Below, in pieces: positions 25,669-38,309 of a DNA stretch of 64,000 bases. Each line of letters starts with the position of its first letter. Position 1 is the first letter of the stretch. The position numbers were made by a program, and so were the translations under genes. The notes under the pieces are model-generated. The model was not told the origin of the DNA. It did no database searches and saw only the letters and a program-made list of their open reading frames with translations. Location of the stretch: assembly GCA_905331475.1 (NCBI GenBank), contig CAJNYU010000181.1, forward strand, positions 124,001 to 188,000. The letters are read 5' to 3'. The stretch is from Rotaria socialis. Its lineage: Eukaryota; Rotifera; Eurotatoria; Philodinida; Philodinidae.

Positions 25669-28600
25669 ATGAGTGCACCTAGAACACCAACTAAATCAGC
25701 AGGTTCCAAATCTAGTGAATCAAAAAATCCTCGTGAATCAGGCAGTCAAAGTGGAACGCCACCAACAGGTAGTGCTCAACGTCGTAGTGCTGCTGGTTCC
25801 CAACTTGGTTCACCAGTTGTTCGATCAGGTGCCGCAAGTGCTGTTTCGCCTTCAGGAGCACGTGATAAACTTAGTTCAGCTACTAATAAACAAAATGCAG
25901 CTAGTCCAGTACCAGGTATAAACCTTTGTACAAAGAAAAACAAGAACTTTAATCATTTATCTATATATACATATGTATTTGATAGCGCCTAAATCAGCTA
26001 CGGAAAGAGTGGAAGTTGCAGAAAATGCTCATTGTAAGCAAGATGAATTTATCAGTAAAAATGGTTGTAATTTTTGTTTGGTGCTCCATTTTTAGTTTTA
26101 CCACCTGGCATTCATACGATTTTTATATCGTCAACAACGCAGCAAGCAATGCAATTATGCGTTGACGAAGATTTAACACAAGAAAATAATTCGAAAATGA
26201 TTGATAAAGAAATTCTTCTTAATGACATACAAACCAATGGACAAGGTTCAAACTTTTATGAATTTCAACAACAAATACAGGTTTAGTGATATCTGTAGTA
26301 TATTCCTGTCTCATTCATAGGTTTCATCCATTTTATTATTATTTTTAGAGTTATCCTGAAAATGAAATAGCTATTATATATGATTATGATTATTATTATT
26401 CACAAAATTTTCGTATGTAAAATAATTTATGATGCGAATAGTAGTCATTTCTTTTGATGCTTTATTTACAGTTATCTGTTTTGATTCAAAATTAAAGAAA
26501 CTTATAGAAAATGTAAGCAATATTTTATTTGAAATATTGAAGAATATGAAAGTCATTTTCAGTTTTGATCGTATCGATATTTCATAAATACATATCCATA
26601 CTGAAAAATTTTCCAAAAGTTCTTTTCTTCAAAATGTCATCTCATTTTATTCAAAACTTACAAAAGAAAGAGAGAGAGAAAGATTTTGAAATAATGCTTG
26701 AAAATTTATCAAACTAGGTTTATTCTTAATATAAGATTTGCTTTTAGCCGCCTGTTACATTGCCAATACAAGAGTCCGATGAAGTTGAACAATATGTTCC
26801 ACCTGTATCGAAAAAATGGATATCACTTGGAAGTGAAGTCGAAATTGATAATGAACGTTTAGTATTGAATCGACCACTTGTAAGAAAAAAATCTATCATA
26901 ATTATGAAATAAATGAAATATAATTAAAGTAATATTCTCAATAATTTAATAGAAACGTTACAAAATCAAAGTTCCAGATCGTATTGCAACTACAGTATCA
27001 CCGAGTGAAAAATTTAAAGATCTTGATCCTGATATTGAACGTAAAAAAAATTTTATCAGCATAGAACAATGTGAAGATAAACAATTCGAATTAAAAAAGA
27101 TGGAACTTGACCTTGCAATTCAGGTTGGTCAAATGTTTTGAACGTTAACAAAGCATTTTTTTCAAAATAAGAATTTTTTGAAAATAAATAGGCAGCACCC
27201 ACCTATCGTGAAAATTCTGCTCAAACCATTTGGCGTTATCCAAAAAATCAATGGACTCAATATGAAGCACGTACACTTACTGAAGAAGACAAAATTAAAT
27301 CTATGGGAGATCCAGCATTAATGAATATGATTACGAATGCAAAAGATTTGTAATATTAATATATGTATATTATTTCGAATGAATCACACAATAATTTATC
27401 TAATATAGATTTAGCGAAGCACTGCAACAAAATATTATTCATGATCCATTTTATCTTGATTGGAAAGAACTTGGTGGTAATCTTGATGGATTAGGTGGTC
27501 CTGGTGATTCACACCTTAAAGTATGTTTACTTCGAAGTAGAAATTTAATATTTAATTTTATTAAAACACAAAAAAATAGGAATATCAATCATTTTCATCT
27601 ATCAAACAATCGCGAGATAAAGTTGTTACTTGTGTTCAATGGCATCCAACATTGCGAGGTCACTTTTACTTTTTATATTCTCAATAAAATATAAAGAAAA
27701 TTTTCATTATGCAGGTATTATTGCTGTATCACTTGCTGCTGGACAAGGTTTTGATGAACGAACAGATAATCTTAGTCGAACCAATACATCACCATCATTG
27801 ATTCTTATTTGGTCATTTGTTGATCCTATTCAACCAAAAGTAATTAGAGCTATTCTTTCATTGACTTAAATATTATATTTTGCGTTTTGTTCTTTAGTTG
27901 TATTTAGAAGCACCAGATGACATTCAATGTTTTCAATTTTCACCGACAGATCCACATGTGATAGCTGGTGGTTGTATTAATGGGCAAGTTGTCATGTGGG
28001 ATATAAAAGAATACGAAGAACGTATTAAAAATCCCCGTGGTGATCACCGCGACAAAGATTTATTTATTGTATGATGAAAAATCAATAAATTAGAAAACAA
28101 AATTCTTGTTTTCTTTTCATTATTATAGCCTGGTTTTGAAGATGAAACATTTTTTCAAACACCACATATTCGTTATTGTGCTGTATCAAGCATTGAAAAT
28201 GGCCATTCAGAACCGATTACAGATCTTCAATGGATTCCCGATCATTATCAAGTATGAAACAAAAAGAGAAAATTTTGTTTTGCTTTGTTACAGTCATATA
28301 CACAATCATAAATATTAATTTCAGGTAACAGTACAAGGTTTACCAACAGAAAATATTGCTATGAATTGTTCTCAAATAATAACATGTGCATTTGATAAGT
28401 AAAGATATTCAACGACATTTTAATTATTTAGAATCCAGTGATTATTTTTTCTATTTAGTCAAGTTCTTTTTTGGGAAACACGAGTACCGCGTGCCGGTGT
28501 TAAGCCATTATCAAAAAAAGAACGAGAAATTAATCATCCCATGGGTGTTCCATTAACATTTAAACATTTAGATCTTATTTGGAAACCGTATCTTCGTGTA

Positions 28601-31600
28601 AATAGAAAAAAAATTAGTTTTAATTTTATTCTGAGACAAAAGCAAAATGATCATTTAAGGTAACAATGCAAAGTCCTGAAACTGGCATGGTGGATTTTGC
28701 TCCACGAAAATTTTCAATGCGTGAAATTCAAGGTGATCGCGATGTTTGTATGTATAGCAAAAGCGAACAAAAAAAACCTAGTAATTTATTGTTTTAACTT
28801 CTTTTGTCATTTTAGTAAATCAAGAAGAAAAAGACTTGTTTGAAAAGAAAAAAGATCCTAGCCTTGGTCAATTTGTGAATCCACTTGATGATCCTAACAA
28901 AAGTTTATCACAAGCAAAAGCTAAAGTTCTTCAAAGTGTTGATACATTCTTTTATATTGGTACCGAGGTATGTTTATGTAAGATTAAGAATTTATTTTAT
29001 CATGGCAAAATAAAAAGAATACGGAAAATATTTATTTTATTTTAAACGAATTAATCCTGGACGACGATTGAGTAAAAGATCAGTTTTTAAAAAATCTTTA
29101 AAAGTCATAATTCCACGTTTTGAAACAAATTCTTCTTCGACTATCGGTGAAGCAATTAGTTGAAAAATGTACGGATCTTGAATTTCTTTAGTGTCATCAG
29201 CATTATTTTGATCTTGAATATCATTTAATCGATAAGCATTAGTCGTGATTGAGAAAAGTATTGTAAATAACAAAAATAAACCCATCGAGTTTGGCAACAT
29301 CTTTTTAATAGCAAAACTGTTTCACTAAATTAATGTGTCTGTATGTGTGATAGTTCCGAGTCAAAATGAAGAAAGAAATACATCTTTTGTCGAAGCATAT
29401 ATATATATATAAATTTTTACCTAGCTAAACATGATTTCCTGTCGATATTAAGAGCAGGACGTAATGGTTCTCTTTTTTTTTACAAGGTGAATACTTAAAT
29501 CAAATGAACTTGAAAAAATAAAGATACATTTATGAAATTAAAATATTTTGATTGATGGAAGCCTTAATGGATAATGATTTACTTTAGTTATTTTTTCTTT
29601 TTGTAATCATAGGATGGTCAATTAGTTTATCAAGATTGGATGCCACAAAAAGATCAAGATTCAACGAAATTTTCTAGTATTATTGAAAACAATCAACTAA
29701 TTATATAACTATGTCGATTGATTTTAGCTCCAAAGGCAGCGTGGTCAACTGCTGTTGTTGATGGCCCTGTCGTTGCTCTTAAACGTTCACCATTTTTTAA
29801 AGATATTATACTTGTTGCGGGTGGATGGTTGTTTCAAATTTGGAAAGAAAAAATACATGTAAGTGCTTTTTAATTTCAGTTCATCACTAAAATAATAGCA
29901 CTAAAAAACACCGTTCTCTTCATCTATTCATGATTATTTTTGTTCTAAAAGCATTGGGTGAATCCATGGGAAGCGTACAATGTTTACATCAACTTTCTCC
30001 AAATTAGCTGAAACTTTCACGATTTGTAGAGCTCAGTGAGCTGATCATTTTGGTACTAAATAAGTGTAGGCTAGCATATCGACTTCAGTCAAAATTAGCA
30101 GAAATACGATTTCGCGAATTTTTGAAAAAAAATAAAGAATTCCATTTATTGTGAGAATATTATCTCCCTTATTTTAACATTCAAAAAAACGACAAACCAT
30201 ATATATATTCAGATAGCCCAAGCTCAGTTCTATCGAACTTCAAACAAACAAAATGGCTCTACTTTAGAAAAGAAAAAGAAGCTTTTTACCACTGCACTCG
30301 ATTTTACTGCAGAAAAAGATAAACTCACCCTAGCAGAACCCTTCCGAATTCGGCTGAAAATCGGTATAATAGGTTTTGAAGAGCGTCAATTGGTCTATCT
30401 TCTGGTGTATGTAGTTTTTTTACTCGACTTTGATTCTTGTCCGCTAGATGCCCTAAATTTTTTCCATTGCTGTTTGTTGTTAAATTTCTGTTCCAATCTG
30501 AGAATTTTTATAGGAACGACTGCATGAAATGATGTGAAAATTTCAATTCAAACAGGCCTCGACTAGTGTTTAAGTTGATCTTGTAAGATCTCTATTGAAG
30601 AAAGTGAATAATTTAAGGCCAAAAATGTAATAGACATTTCACGTATTAGTGAACAACATCTATCTTAAATAATAAAAATTAATTCATTTTTAATTTCTTT
30701 AAAAACAGAATAGATTAGAAATACTGCTATAGATATTTTTTCAACTATTTATTTTCTATATAAAAATTTATCATTCGATAATATTTTGGCATCAGATACA
30801 AGCCTTTTGCTTTTTAGAGAGCTACCTATCACGAAGATTATAATTCTACAGAGTTTTATGTTAATTTGTTTGATAACTATTTTATAAGATAGGAATGAAG
30901 AAATATCAAGTCTTTAACTTAAATTCCAAGTTATCTACAGAATGCACAGCAAGCGAACATGGTTTGTGTGTGAAAAGTCTATACACAATATACATGTACC
31001 ATTTTCGTCTACATAAAACTCATTAGAAAGAAACAAAATTATTAAGATATCAATTTAGAGATTCGTTTGAAATTTCTTTCTTTATTTTCGATTAAAACTA
31101 TATGGGTAATTGAGAAATATTTTAATCCAACCTAAAAACAAAAAGAAAGAAACACTTTTGATACTACCGTTTATAGAGAACTTTGTTTTTATCAAAAATA
31201 TATCCAACACATTAGTGTCTTAATCATATCATTAAAAATGTTCAAAATCCAGTGTAACCGAATTATCGTCATCGACTAATTTTGTTTCTTATCTAATAAT
31301 TTATAACAATAGCCAAAAATCGATCAGATATGTTGTACAAAAACTGTTAATATGAATAGTTAAAATTGAAATGAATTGCTGAATTAACTATTTTGAAAAA
31401 TAGATATCATACTTTAGTTTCATTATTTATTAGTCTGGCGCACTTTTACATGCAGCACCAGTAAAAGAAAAAATAACTGATGCTGAATGGTCTCCAACAC
31501 GACCAGGTGTTTTTTATATATCAAAACAAAACGGAAGCGTTGATATTTGGGACATCATCGATCGAACACATGCTCCATCGTTATCTCAATCTATATCAAG

Positions 31601-32131
31601 TTCAGCTGTGACTTTCCTTAATATAAAAGTTATATCATGTAAACTAAAGTTGCTAACAGAAAGAAAAACGATATATTTTATTGTTTTTAATTATTAATTT
31701 AGCTAAACAACAGTTGTTGGCAGCAGGAGACAGTAATGGTACACTTCATATACTTGAAGTGCCGTGGGCATTACGACAACCAGTTAATCAAGAATTAGCT
31801 TGTAAGATTTGATTTTTTTCAGTAAGATAAAAATATATTTTCGAATTCTAATTTTTGTGTAGTGGTAACAAATTATCTCGAACGTGAAACTGAACGACGT
31901 GGCTTTGTTAAACATCGATGGGATTTACGTGAAGAGGAAAAACGTGAAAAAGAACGATTAGCATCAATGAAAGCGGGTATTGCTCCAAGTCATATTCCAA
32001 CACAAGAAGAAATTGATATAAGAATGAAAAATGAATTTAATGAATTTCTTCAATTTGAGTTTGGTGTTTTACGTGAAATGGGTTTACGTGATGAAAATGA
32101 AGCGCCTGTTATTTCATCGGCGGCGACTTAA
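25669..32131 (+). CDS. DNAI3: Axonemal dynein intermediate chain DNAI3 (WDR63)
   Basis: WD-repeat intermediate chain of inner-arm dynein in motile cilia. Twenty-two exons: 25669-25915, 25986-26033, 26096-26280, 26349-26412, 26472-26512, 26748-26879, 26953-27123, 27192-27349, 27409-27520, 27580-27658, 27715-27839, 27898-28068, 28129-28251, 28325-28398, 28459-28597, 28660-28747, 28816-28967, 29613-29676, 29728-29858, 31434-31638, 31703-31801, 31863-32131; 958 residues. Conserved with human WDR63 as I remember it: LPPGIHTIFI region, VSKKWISLGSE, QTIWRYPKN-like segment, VTCVQWHP, SPDDIFCF-like DDIQCFQFSP, IAGGCINGQVVMWDI, IRYCAVSSIENGH, RSPFFKDIILVAGGW, WSPTRPGVFYIS, DIWDIIDRTH and LHILEVPW. The first 90 residues are an added Ser/Gly/Pro-rich tail. 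Two introns are long: 645 nt (with a nested reverse gene) and 1575 nt. Confidence 0.93.
29037..29300 (-). CDS. Neuropeptide-like secreted precursor nested in a DNAI3 intron
   Basis: A single-exon, 87-residue reading frame on the strand opposite to DNAI3, wholly inside its intron 28968-29612. Residues 1-22 form a typical signal peptide (hydrophobic MGLFLLFTILFSITT, then NA). An acidic spacer follows. Dibasic sites are present at Lys61-Arg62 and Arg79-Arg80, which would release a 16-residue peptide (GIMTFKDFLKTDLLLN) and a C-terminal PGLIRLK. No Gly precedes the basic sites, so no amidation is predicted. A TATA-like run lies near 29397-29411, about 100 bp upstream on this strand, and AATAAA begins just after the stop. 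I do not recognise a known peptide family. A chance ORF is possible, but signal, spacer, cleavage sites and flanking signals fit together. Confidence 0.55.
   Translation of the reverse strand: MLPNSMGLFLLFTILFSITTNAYRLNDIQDQNNADDTKEIQDPYIFQLIASPIVEEEFVSKRGIMTFKDFLKTDLLLNRRPGLIRLK
29859..31433. other. Long DNAI3 intron with a GC-richer segment
   Basis: This 1575-nt intron is much longer than its neighbours. Bases 29940-30600 are richer in GC than the rest and look unlike ordinary intron sequence, as an inserted non-autonomous element or decayed repeat might. I found no terminal inverted repeats, target duplication or open frame to prove that. Confidence 0.35.
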
Positions 32132-32187
32132 TTTATTCTGCTTTTAGATTAAAAAAATGTTTCTTTTTTTATATATAAAATAATAAA
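32132..32187. promoter_or_regulatory. Crossed polyadenylation signals of DNAI3 and the LRAT gene
   Basis: DNAI3 (+) has AATAAA at 32182-32187. The first reverse-strand AATAAA for the LRAT gene is TTTATT at 32132-32137, directly next to the DNAI3 stop codon, so that transcript would run into the DNAI3 coding end. Confidence 0.5.
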
Positions 32188-32231
32188 TCTGACATTTGAT
32201 TAATGACACAAATACATATATATTTACTCAT

Positions 32232-33748
32232 TCATTCTTTGTTAATATTTAAATCGTTTATATCTAATACAGTTTCTTCGCCAGATTCCCACGGCTTAAT
32301 TATTTCTGTTGGCCATCGAAGTACAAGCAGATCTGTTGATGATGCAAACTCTTCAGGTGAATTTGAATCCGGCAGGGGAGTTAAAACAAAATATTCCACT
32401 GAATTATCATCAACGAATAGTTCAGTTGCTAATTCTCTCGTTTTTTCATATTTTTCTTGAGTAATATTCGAATGATCATTTATAAATTCATCTAATGATG
32501 GATAAAGTGAATTTGATGATGACTTAACAGTAATTGCTTCTTGAACAACTTTTGCTATATGTTCTTCTTCTTGTTGCTGTTCAAATGTAAGTGCCATTAA
32601 ACCATGCACAAGTTCACTGGACGGTGAAATGCTAATCATTAATTGAGGAATTGTGGACATCTTTTTTATTTTTGATTCTTTGATTTTTTCGTAAACTTCA
32701 AGAATTTTCGATAGGGCAATACCTGAGACATCACCAATAAGTTTTCCACCAACGCTACCTACTACACCGCCAACTGTAGCGCCAAGTATTGGTACTGGAA
32801 TCAATATTGTACCAGCAATTGTTCCAGCAGTTCCACCGATAATCTATTAGATTGTCATAATATAAATAAAGTTCTGTTTCTTTTTTTTTTCTTGAAAATA
32901 TTCAAACTTACAGTTGTTGATGCCGATGTTATACGTCTTACAACATATTTTTTAAGAGCAACATCACTCAAAGTTCCTTTTTTTCTTTGATCTTTCTTTT
33001 TACTGATGTCAATATATGCTGAAATAGATTCAACGGCAGTTAGAATTATGCCAGATCCGATTGCACTCAAAAATTGTCCAAATGTTCGAACACTTATCAA
33101 TGCTATATCTTTCACTAATAATGCTGTTGGATCGATAATTAATAATGTTGCTGATTTTTTTTTAACTAAACCTCGAAATGTAACAATTTGTTCAGAGTAA
33201 TGTTCACCGGTCCGACACCATCTAGCCCAATGTTCACAATTATTTCCCAACAATGAATAACCACGTTTTCCAAGTTGTGCATAAGCTCGTTGAAGTGTTT
33301 CTTCATTCGAAAAACATGGAATATCATCATAGTGATGTAAATAAACATCTTCAGTGGTACTCTTAATATTGACTCGCCAATCGCTTTCAATTATAGCCGC
33401 TATATAAATTGAACCTTTCATCAATGCACTACGTGCATGTTCTAATGTATTAAAATAATGTATCATATGTAGTTGTTTACCACGTACTTCACTGACGATA
33501 CCATGATGTGCATAATAAAAATCTGTTTTATAAAAACTAACATGATCACCAGGTTTTACTTGATCTAGATCGTGGATTTTTTCTCTACGAGTTTTTTGTA
33601 AACCTCTATCTTTCTGAGTCAATACTTTGACAACGTCTAAATATAGAAAATAAAAGAAAATAAATAAGTGAATTGATTTTAAAAATAAATGAAAATTACT
33701 GGTCAATTGTTCTTTGAGATTTGGAATCAGCCGTTGCCTATCGATCAT
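32232..33748 (-). CDS. LRAT-domain protein with a glycine-rich hydrophobic segment
   Basis: Three exons on the minus strand: 33700-33748, 32912-33636, 32232-32843; 461 residues. The N-terminal half is an LRAT/PLAAT (NlpC/P60-related) acyltransferase-like fold: KPGDHVSFYKTDFYYAHHGIV holds the H-box histidines, and SLLGNNCEHWARWCRTGE holds the catalytic Asn-Cys-Glu-His motif. Members of this family transfer or hydrolyse acyl chains of phospholipids or retinol. From residue about 259 comes a glycine-rich hydrophobic stretch (IIGGTAGTIAGTILIP, then ILGATVGGVVGSVGGKLIG) that resembles a glycine-zipper membrane hairpin. The C-terminal 150 residues are acidic and unfamiliar. The ATG lies two bases after an AG acceptor (TATTTCAG), so a 5'UTR intron or trans-splicing is likely. 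Substrate unknown. Confidence 0.82.
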
Positions 33749-34141
33749 ATCTGAAATACAAAAAGAAGAAAAACAAGATCGTTAAGTCAGTCATGTCGTT
33801 GATAATATTGCAAAGAAAACTGCATGCTGTTTTAGTACTTGCTATGAGTCTCACGGAAGAATCGCTGTTATAAAAGGAAGAGGAAAGAAGAAAAACACCA
33901 TTCAGCCGGCAAGCCCGTGTCGATGCATATACTTTTTTTTTCCTCTTAGCATCCCGTCCCAATTGTCTCTGTGTAGGAATACAAATTGCTTTGCATTTTA
34001 CTAGCTATTTTATGAGTCCTGCGATGATTCATCATCAGAGATCAGAGTAACTGTTTTATGTAATGTTGTAGGCATACAGATATTGCTATCAATTATTAAA
34101 AAGCAACAACATTGAACAAAATATACAAAAAAAAAGAACAA
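33749..34141. other. Spacer between two minus-strand genes
   Basis: 393 bases holding the promoter or leader of the LRAT gene and the 3'UTR of the CCDC191-like gene. The 74-codon minus-strand ORF here has no family features and is not called. Confidence 0.4.
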
Positions 34142-37100
34142 TTAAGTTTTATTATCACTGCCATTGATACCATTCAATGATGATGATTCTGTTCCACGAA
34201 AATCCGGTAATAAATCTTTCACTTTTAACCGCATTTCTGCCAATCGTTTTTCTCTATCGCGTTCTTTTCGTCGTTCCATAGGATATTGACGCCAAATAAT
34301 GAATGTATTTTTAAAAATTCTTTTAACATCGTGTTCTTTAGCTAAATCTGCTAAACGCCATAAACGAATTACTTCTGTTTGTGTATAATCTTTCCAAGTT
34401 TTAAACATATTTATCATTAAATGATTTACATAATGTTTTTCAGCTCGTTCTTCAGCTATTTCTGATTGATGTTTATATCGTTGCCACGATGTAAAATATC
34501 GACGGTATAATAAAGATTTGTAAAATTCGATAGCACGGTTCGTTTTTATTTCAATATCTTGTCTTAAAGTTGCATACCAAACATTAAATGTCCGTTGTGC
34601 AACAATGTAATTATGATGTTCTGCAGCTGTTTGCATTTGTTGATGACGAATTAGAATTAATTTTTTCAACGGACTTAATCCATAATAACGCATACGGAAG
34701 AGTCTAAATGTAAAATATCGTGAGATAATTTTTCTTTTTGTAAATAGAAAATTAATTTTTACCGGCAATGAATATCAGCTTTTTCATTTAATACAATTAA
34801 ACGTTCTTCAAATTGTTTTTTTTCTAATTCACGTTCTTTCTCAACACGACGCTTTTCTCGTGCTTCTTCAATTTTTAATCGTTTTTCTTCCTCTTCTTGG
34901 CGAGCTTTTTCTTCCATCATTTCTAAAGATTATAAATTTATTTATTTCAGCGAAAAAGATAAAAACTCGTTTTTTTTGTCCGTACGTTGCACTTTAGCTA
35001 ATTTTTCGTCTTCAATAGCTCGTCGTTTGGCTTCACGTTCAGTTTTCAATGCATTTCGTCTTCGTGCTCTTTCTTCCATATTTAACAATATCATATCATT
35101 TCTTGTTGTTGGTCGATCAGTTAATGTTAGACTGTTTCAAAAGCCAATGAAGAAGAGAAATGAAATAATAAAAATCTATAGAACATACTCTAATCGACTT
35201 GTATTCAATTGTTTTTGTATTTCTCCACGATTATGTGCTTGAATAAGAGCAGTTGCATGACGTCGGTCATTTACTAATTGTTTTCGTTGCTTTTCTTCGA
35301 GTTCACTCTAAACGTGAATCCTCGGTTATTTCAAGTACAAAAAAAAACATCAATAAACTTTTCATACTTGTTGTGCTTTCAATACTTCAAGATTTGAAAT
35401 TTGATTATGAAGAACTTGTTGTTCTTGTTTATATTTAAGTTCTTCTATCATTAGTTGTTGATCTAACGCAAAAGAAGAAAATAAAATTTGATCAAAATTG
35501 AAATCAACAAAAAAAATCAACCTTTTAGTAGGCGATTTTGCTCTTTAAGCATTTTCATTTGAGTATTATAACGATTTTCAAATGTATGCATAACTCGTGA
35601 TGTTGCCTTATGCTCAGCCATTTCATGACGAATACGTTTTTCACGAGTTTTTTTCTTCGTTAAATCTTCATCACTACTGGACAATGCATCAAAATCAAGA
35701 TGCATACGGCGTGTATCAGCTACCAACGGTACACCAGCACTAGTACTGTAAAAACAAAATAAGAATGCAAAACGCAATCAATACTCATTGAAGTAAAGTA
35801 TATGAATATTATGAAAGGAAATATTTCAGATAAAATTAAATCGATTTTCAGCATACATATATTTGAATGAAAATAAATGTGTATTCATCGCCAAATGATT
35901 GGCAACTAAAACGTTTTCTATGCATATTAGTGAAATATCTTAAGTAATAAAAAAATACAGAATTCTTTTTGAAAACTAGATTGAAACTATGTATTTTTAA
36001 GATGAAAACTTAAAAACTTACGCTCGCAACGGTTCTTCTTCTTCTTCTTCTTCATTACCCGAAGATTTTGCTTGAAAAAAATCATCGAGTTTTACATCTG
36101 ATTGAGTTCTTGTAGGTAATGATGATTTATCACCAAAGGTTACAGCTGAATGTGGTCGAGAAGATAATGAAGATGTACGAGTAGTTACTGACACTTTTCG
36201 TGCTTTTATTTGCTGAGATTGTTGTCGAGTAGTTGTAGCAGCGGAATTTGTTGTTGCTGTCGTTAGTGATGTTTGCTGCTCATTTGCCCAAAGCTTACCA
36301 GTTGATGCAGCATCAAGAAATGAATCAATTTTTTTCTTTGTTAATTCTTGTTCGTGTTTTAAATTTTTTGCAATACGTTCATTACGAATGTAGATTTGCC
36401 AAACTATCATCGATCTTAATAAATAGAAACCTAGAATAAGTTGATTATAGCAATCTTGTTATACTTTCGTAGTATTGTACGTTCATAATGTACGCTTGCT
36501 TGTTGCATTTTCCTCGATAATACTTTCATTTGAGTCATGTGTATTTCATTTTCTTCTTCTAGTTTTCTTGTTCGAACTACGCTTCTCCACCAATGAAATG
36601 ACCTAAAATTCTCTTATAAATAGAAGAATTCACTGTTTCAAAACATACTGAAATAGTAATTTCCAATCAGATAATGCACCTGCTCGACCCATTTGTAAAC
36701 GTCGTTCTAATACAACATTAAGCCAAGCAGAAAAATGTTTTTGCAGAACCTTAAAACATCAAGAATAAAAACTTTTCAAATGAAGATTTGAAAAAGAAAA
36801 CTTACTGTTAATGCTTTCATTCGAATAAAATCATCAACTAAAGTGTGTACGCGTTTTTCATGGAAATCATTTTGTTCTTTAAGGGCTGTTTGTTTTAATT
36901 TTTGTAATTCTTCTTCTTTGCGTGCTCGTTCTTGTTCAGCTTTTGTACGTTCTATTTTAGCGTGATCATATTCGCGTTGACTGAAAAGAAAATATTTCAA
37001 TTTTAAAAATTAAAAATAACATAACTCAAAAGTTTGTAAATTAACTGCACAGACACATTCCTCACAAAAATAAGATCCTGCTTTATTTTAGAGATTGAGA

Positions 37101-38309
37101 AATTCATTCGTATATTTTAAAAAACTCAAGAATGTTCTTCATGAAATAGTTCAAATTTGTTTTAGTTTTAGATTTCTTGAAAACTCTTCTACATACTGTT
37201 TTCGTTGTTCATCATCTTGTATACGTTTCTCATGCATTTCTTTTCGAATTTCCACCACATGTCGTTCGATCAGTTCCTCTTCATGTTTAGCTTTTAAAGC
37301 ACGTTCACGTTCTTCCTATAAAATGAAATAATGAATCAACTAGACAAGAAGAAGAAGAAGAAGAAGATGTTTACTTTAAGAACAAGAAGACGAGCCTGAG
37401 CTTCGGCTTCTTTTTTTGCTTGTGTCTGTTTTCGTTTAACTTCACGTTCTTTTTGCATTTTTTCATGATTTTCTTTAACCTTAGAATCAAATAATTAACA
37501 TTAATTAAAATTGAAAAAAGTAATCTTCTTTCTATTCATACTTGTCTGTGTCGTTCTTCAATCTTAGTTTGAATATCAACAGTTGTTGGTTTACTATTTT
37601 CCATAGCCACTAATTGTTGTCGAGTTAATAGGTCTTTACTTCTCAAATCTAGATTCGTTTATGTGGCATTTTATTTTTATATAAATAAGAAAGTAGAACA
37701 AACCATGAAGAATATCTTTGACTAGGTCAGTTTCATCGTGTGTTTCATAATAAACACTTGGATCTTGAAATGTGAATAAATCTTTTGGTTCTTGTAAAAA
37801 TTCTAATTGATCGTCATCATCAAAACTAAGATTGCAAGCCTGTTTAACAGATCGTACATTGGATTGAACTATTTCTTCATCGTAACTATCGTTAAGACCA
37901 GCGTCAAGTCGAAGTTTATCAGTCATCCATTCATCAAGAATGGCTCTTGCTTCTGAAAAAAATATAGCGAAACCCAATAAAATTTCAAATATAAGTCTTG
38001 CATTTACCTGTATATGTTGTATCAGTTGTTTTAGCATAAACAGCAGCTTGATTAGCGAGCACTTTTCCTGTTTGCCGACTAGATGAACGTGGAAAAACCG
38101 ATTCAACTGCATTTGATGATGCATTTTCAACTTGACGCAACCAAGATTTTATATCATCTAAGTTAATTTTCGTGCATCGTTATTATTTCTGTAACCATTT
38201 TATAGGTTGTTTCCTTACCATGTTTTGTAGGTTTGGGTGGACGATCAAGAGCTGATGTACGTTTCTCCCAGCGATATAAAGGTTTGTTTGATGGTGCAGC
38301 ATCATTCAT
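34142..38309 (-). CDS. CCDC191: CCDC191 (KIAA1407)-like coiled-coil protein
   Basis: Sixteen exons on the minus strand: 38219-38309, 38008-38157, 37704-37952, 37542-37648, 37375-37479, 37197-37315, 36806-36980, 36649-36749, 36465-36602, 36022-36414, 35522-35745, 35368-35462, 35189-35307, 34986-35131, 34763-34922, 34142-34703; 977 residues, close to the human protein (about 936). Features: an N-terminal block with IKSWLRQVENASSNAVESVF and EARAILDEWMTDKLRL, long Glu/Lys/Arg-rich helices, the block KHFSAWLNVVLERRLQMGRA, and repeated W-x-x-Y helices near the end (VWYATLRQ, SWQRYKHQ, TWKDYTQ, IWRQYP) like centrin-binding SFI1-type repeats. The identification rests on remembered similarity. It is probably a centriole or cilium component, in keeping with DNAI3 nearby. 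A further upstream exon cannot be excluded, since the reading frame is open before the ATG. Confidence 0.72.

Noticed and set aside
33738-33962. 74-codon minus ORF upstream of the LRAT gene
   Set aside because: It overlaps the LRAT start and has no domain; probably leader sequence.
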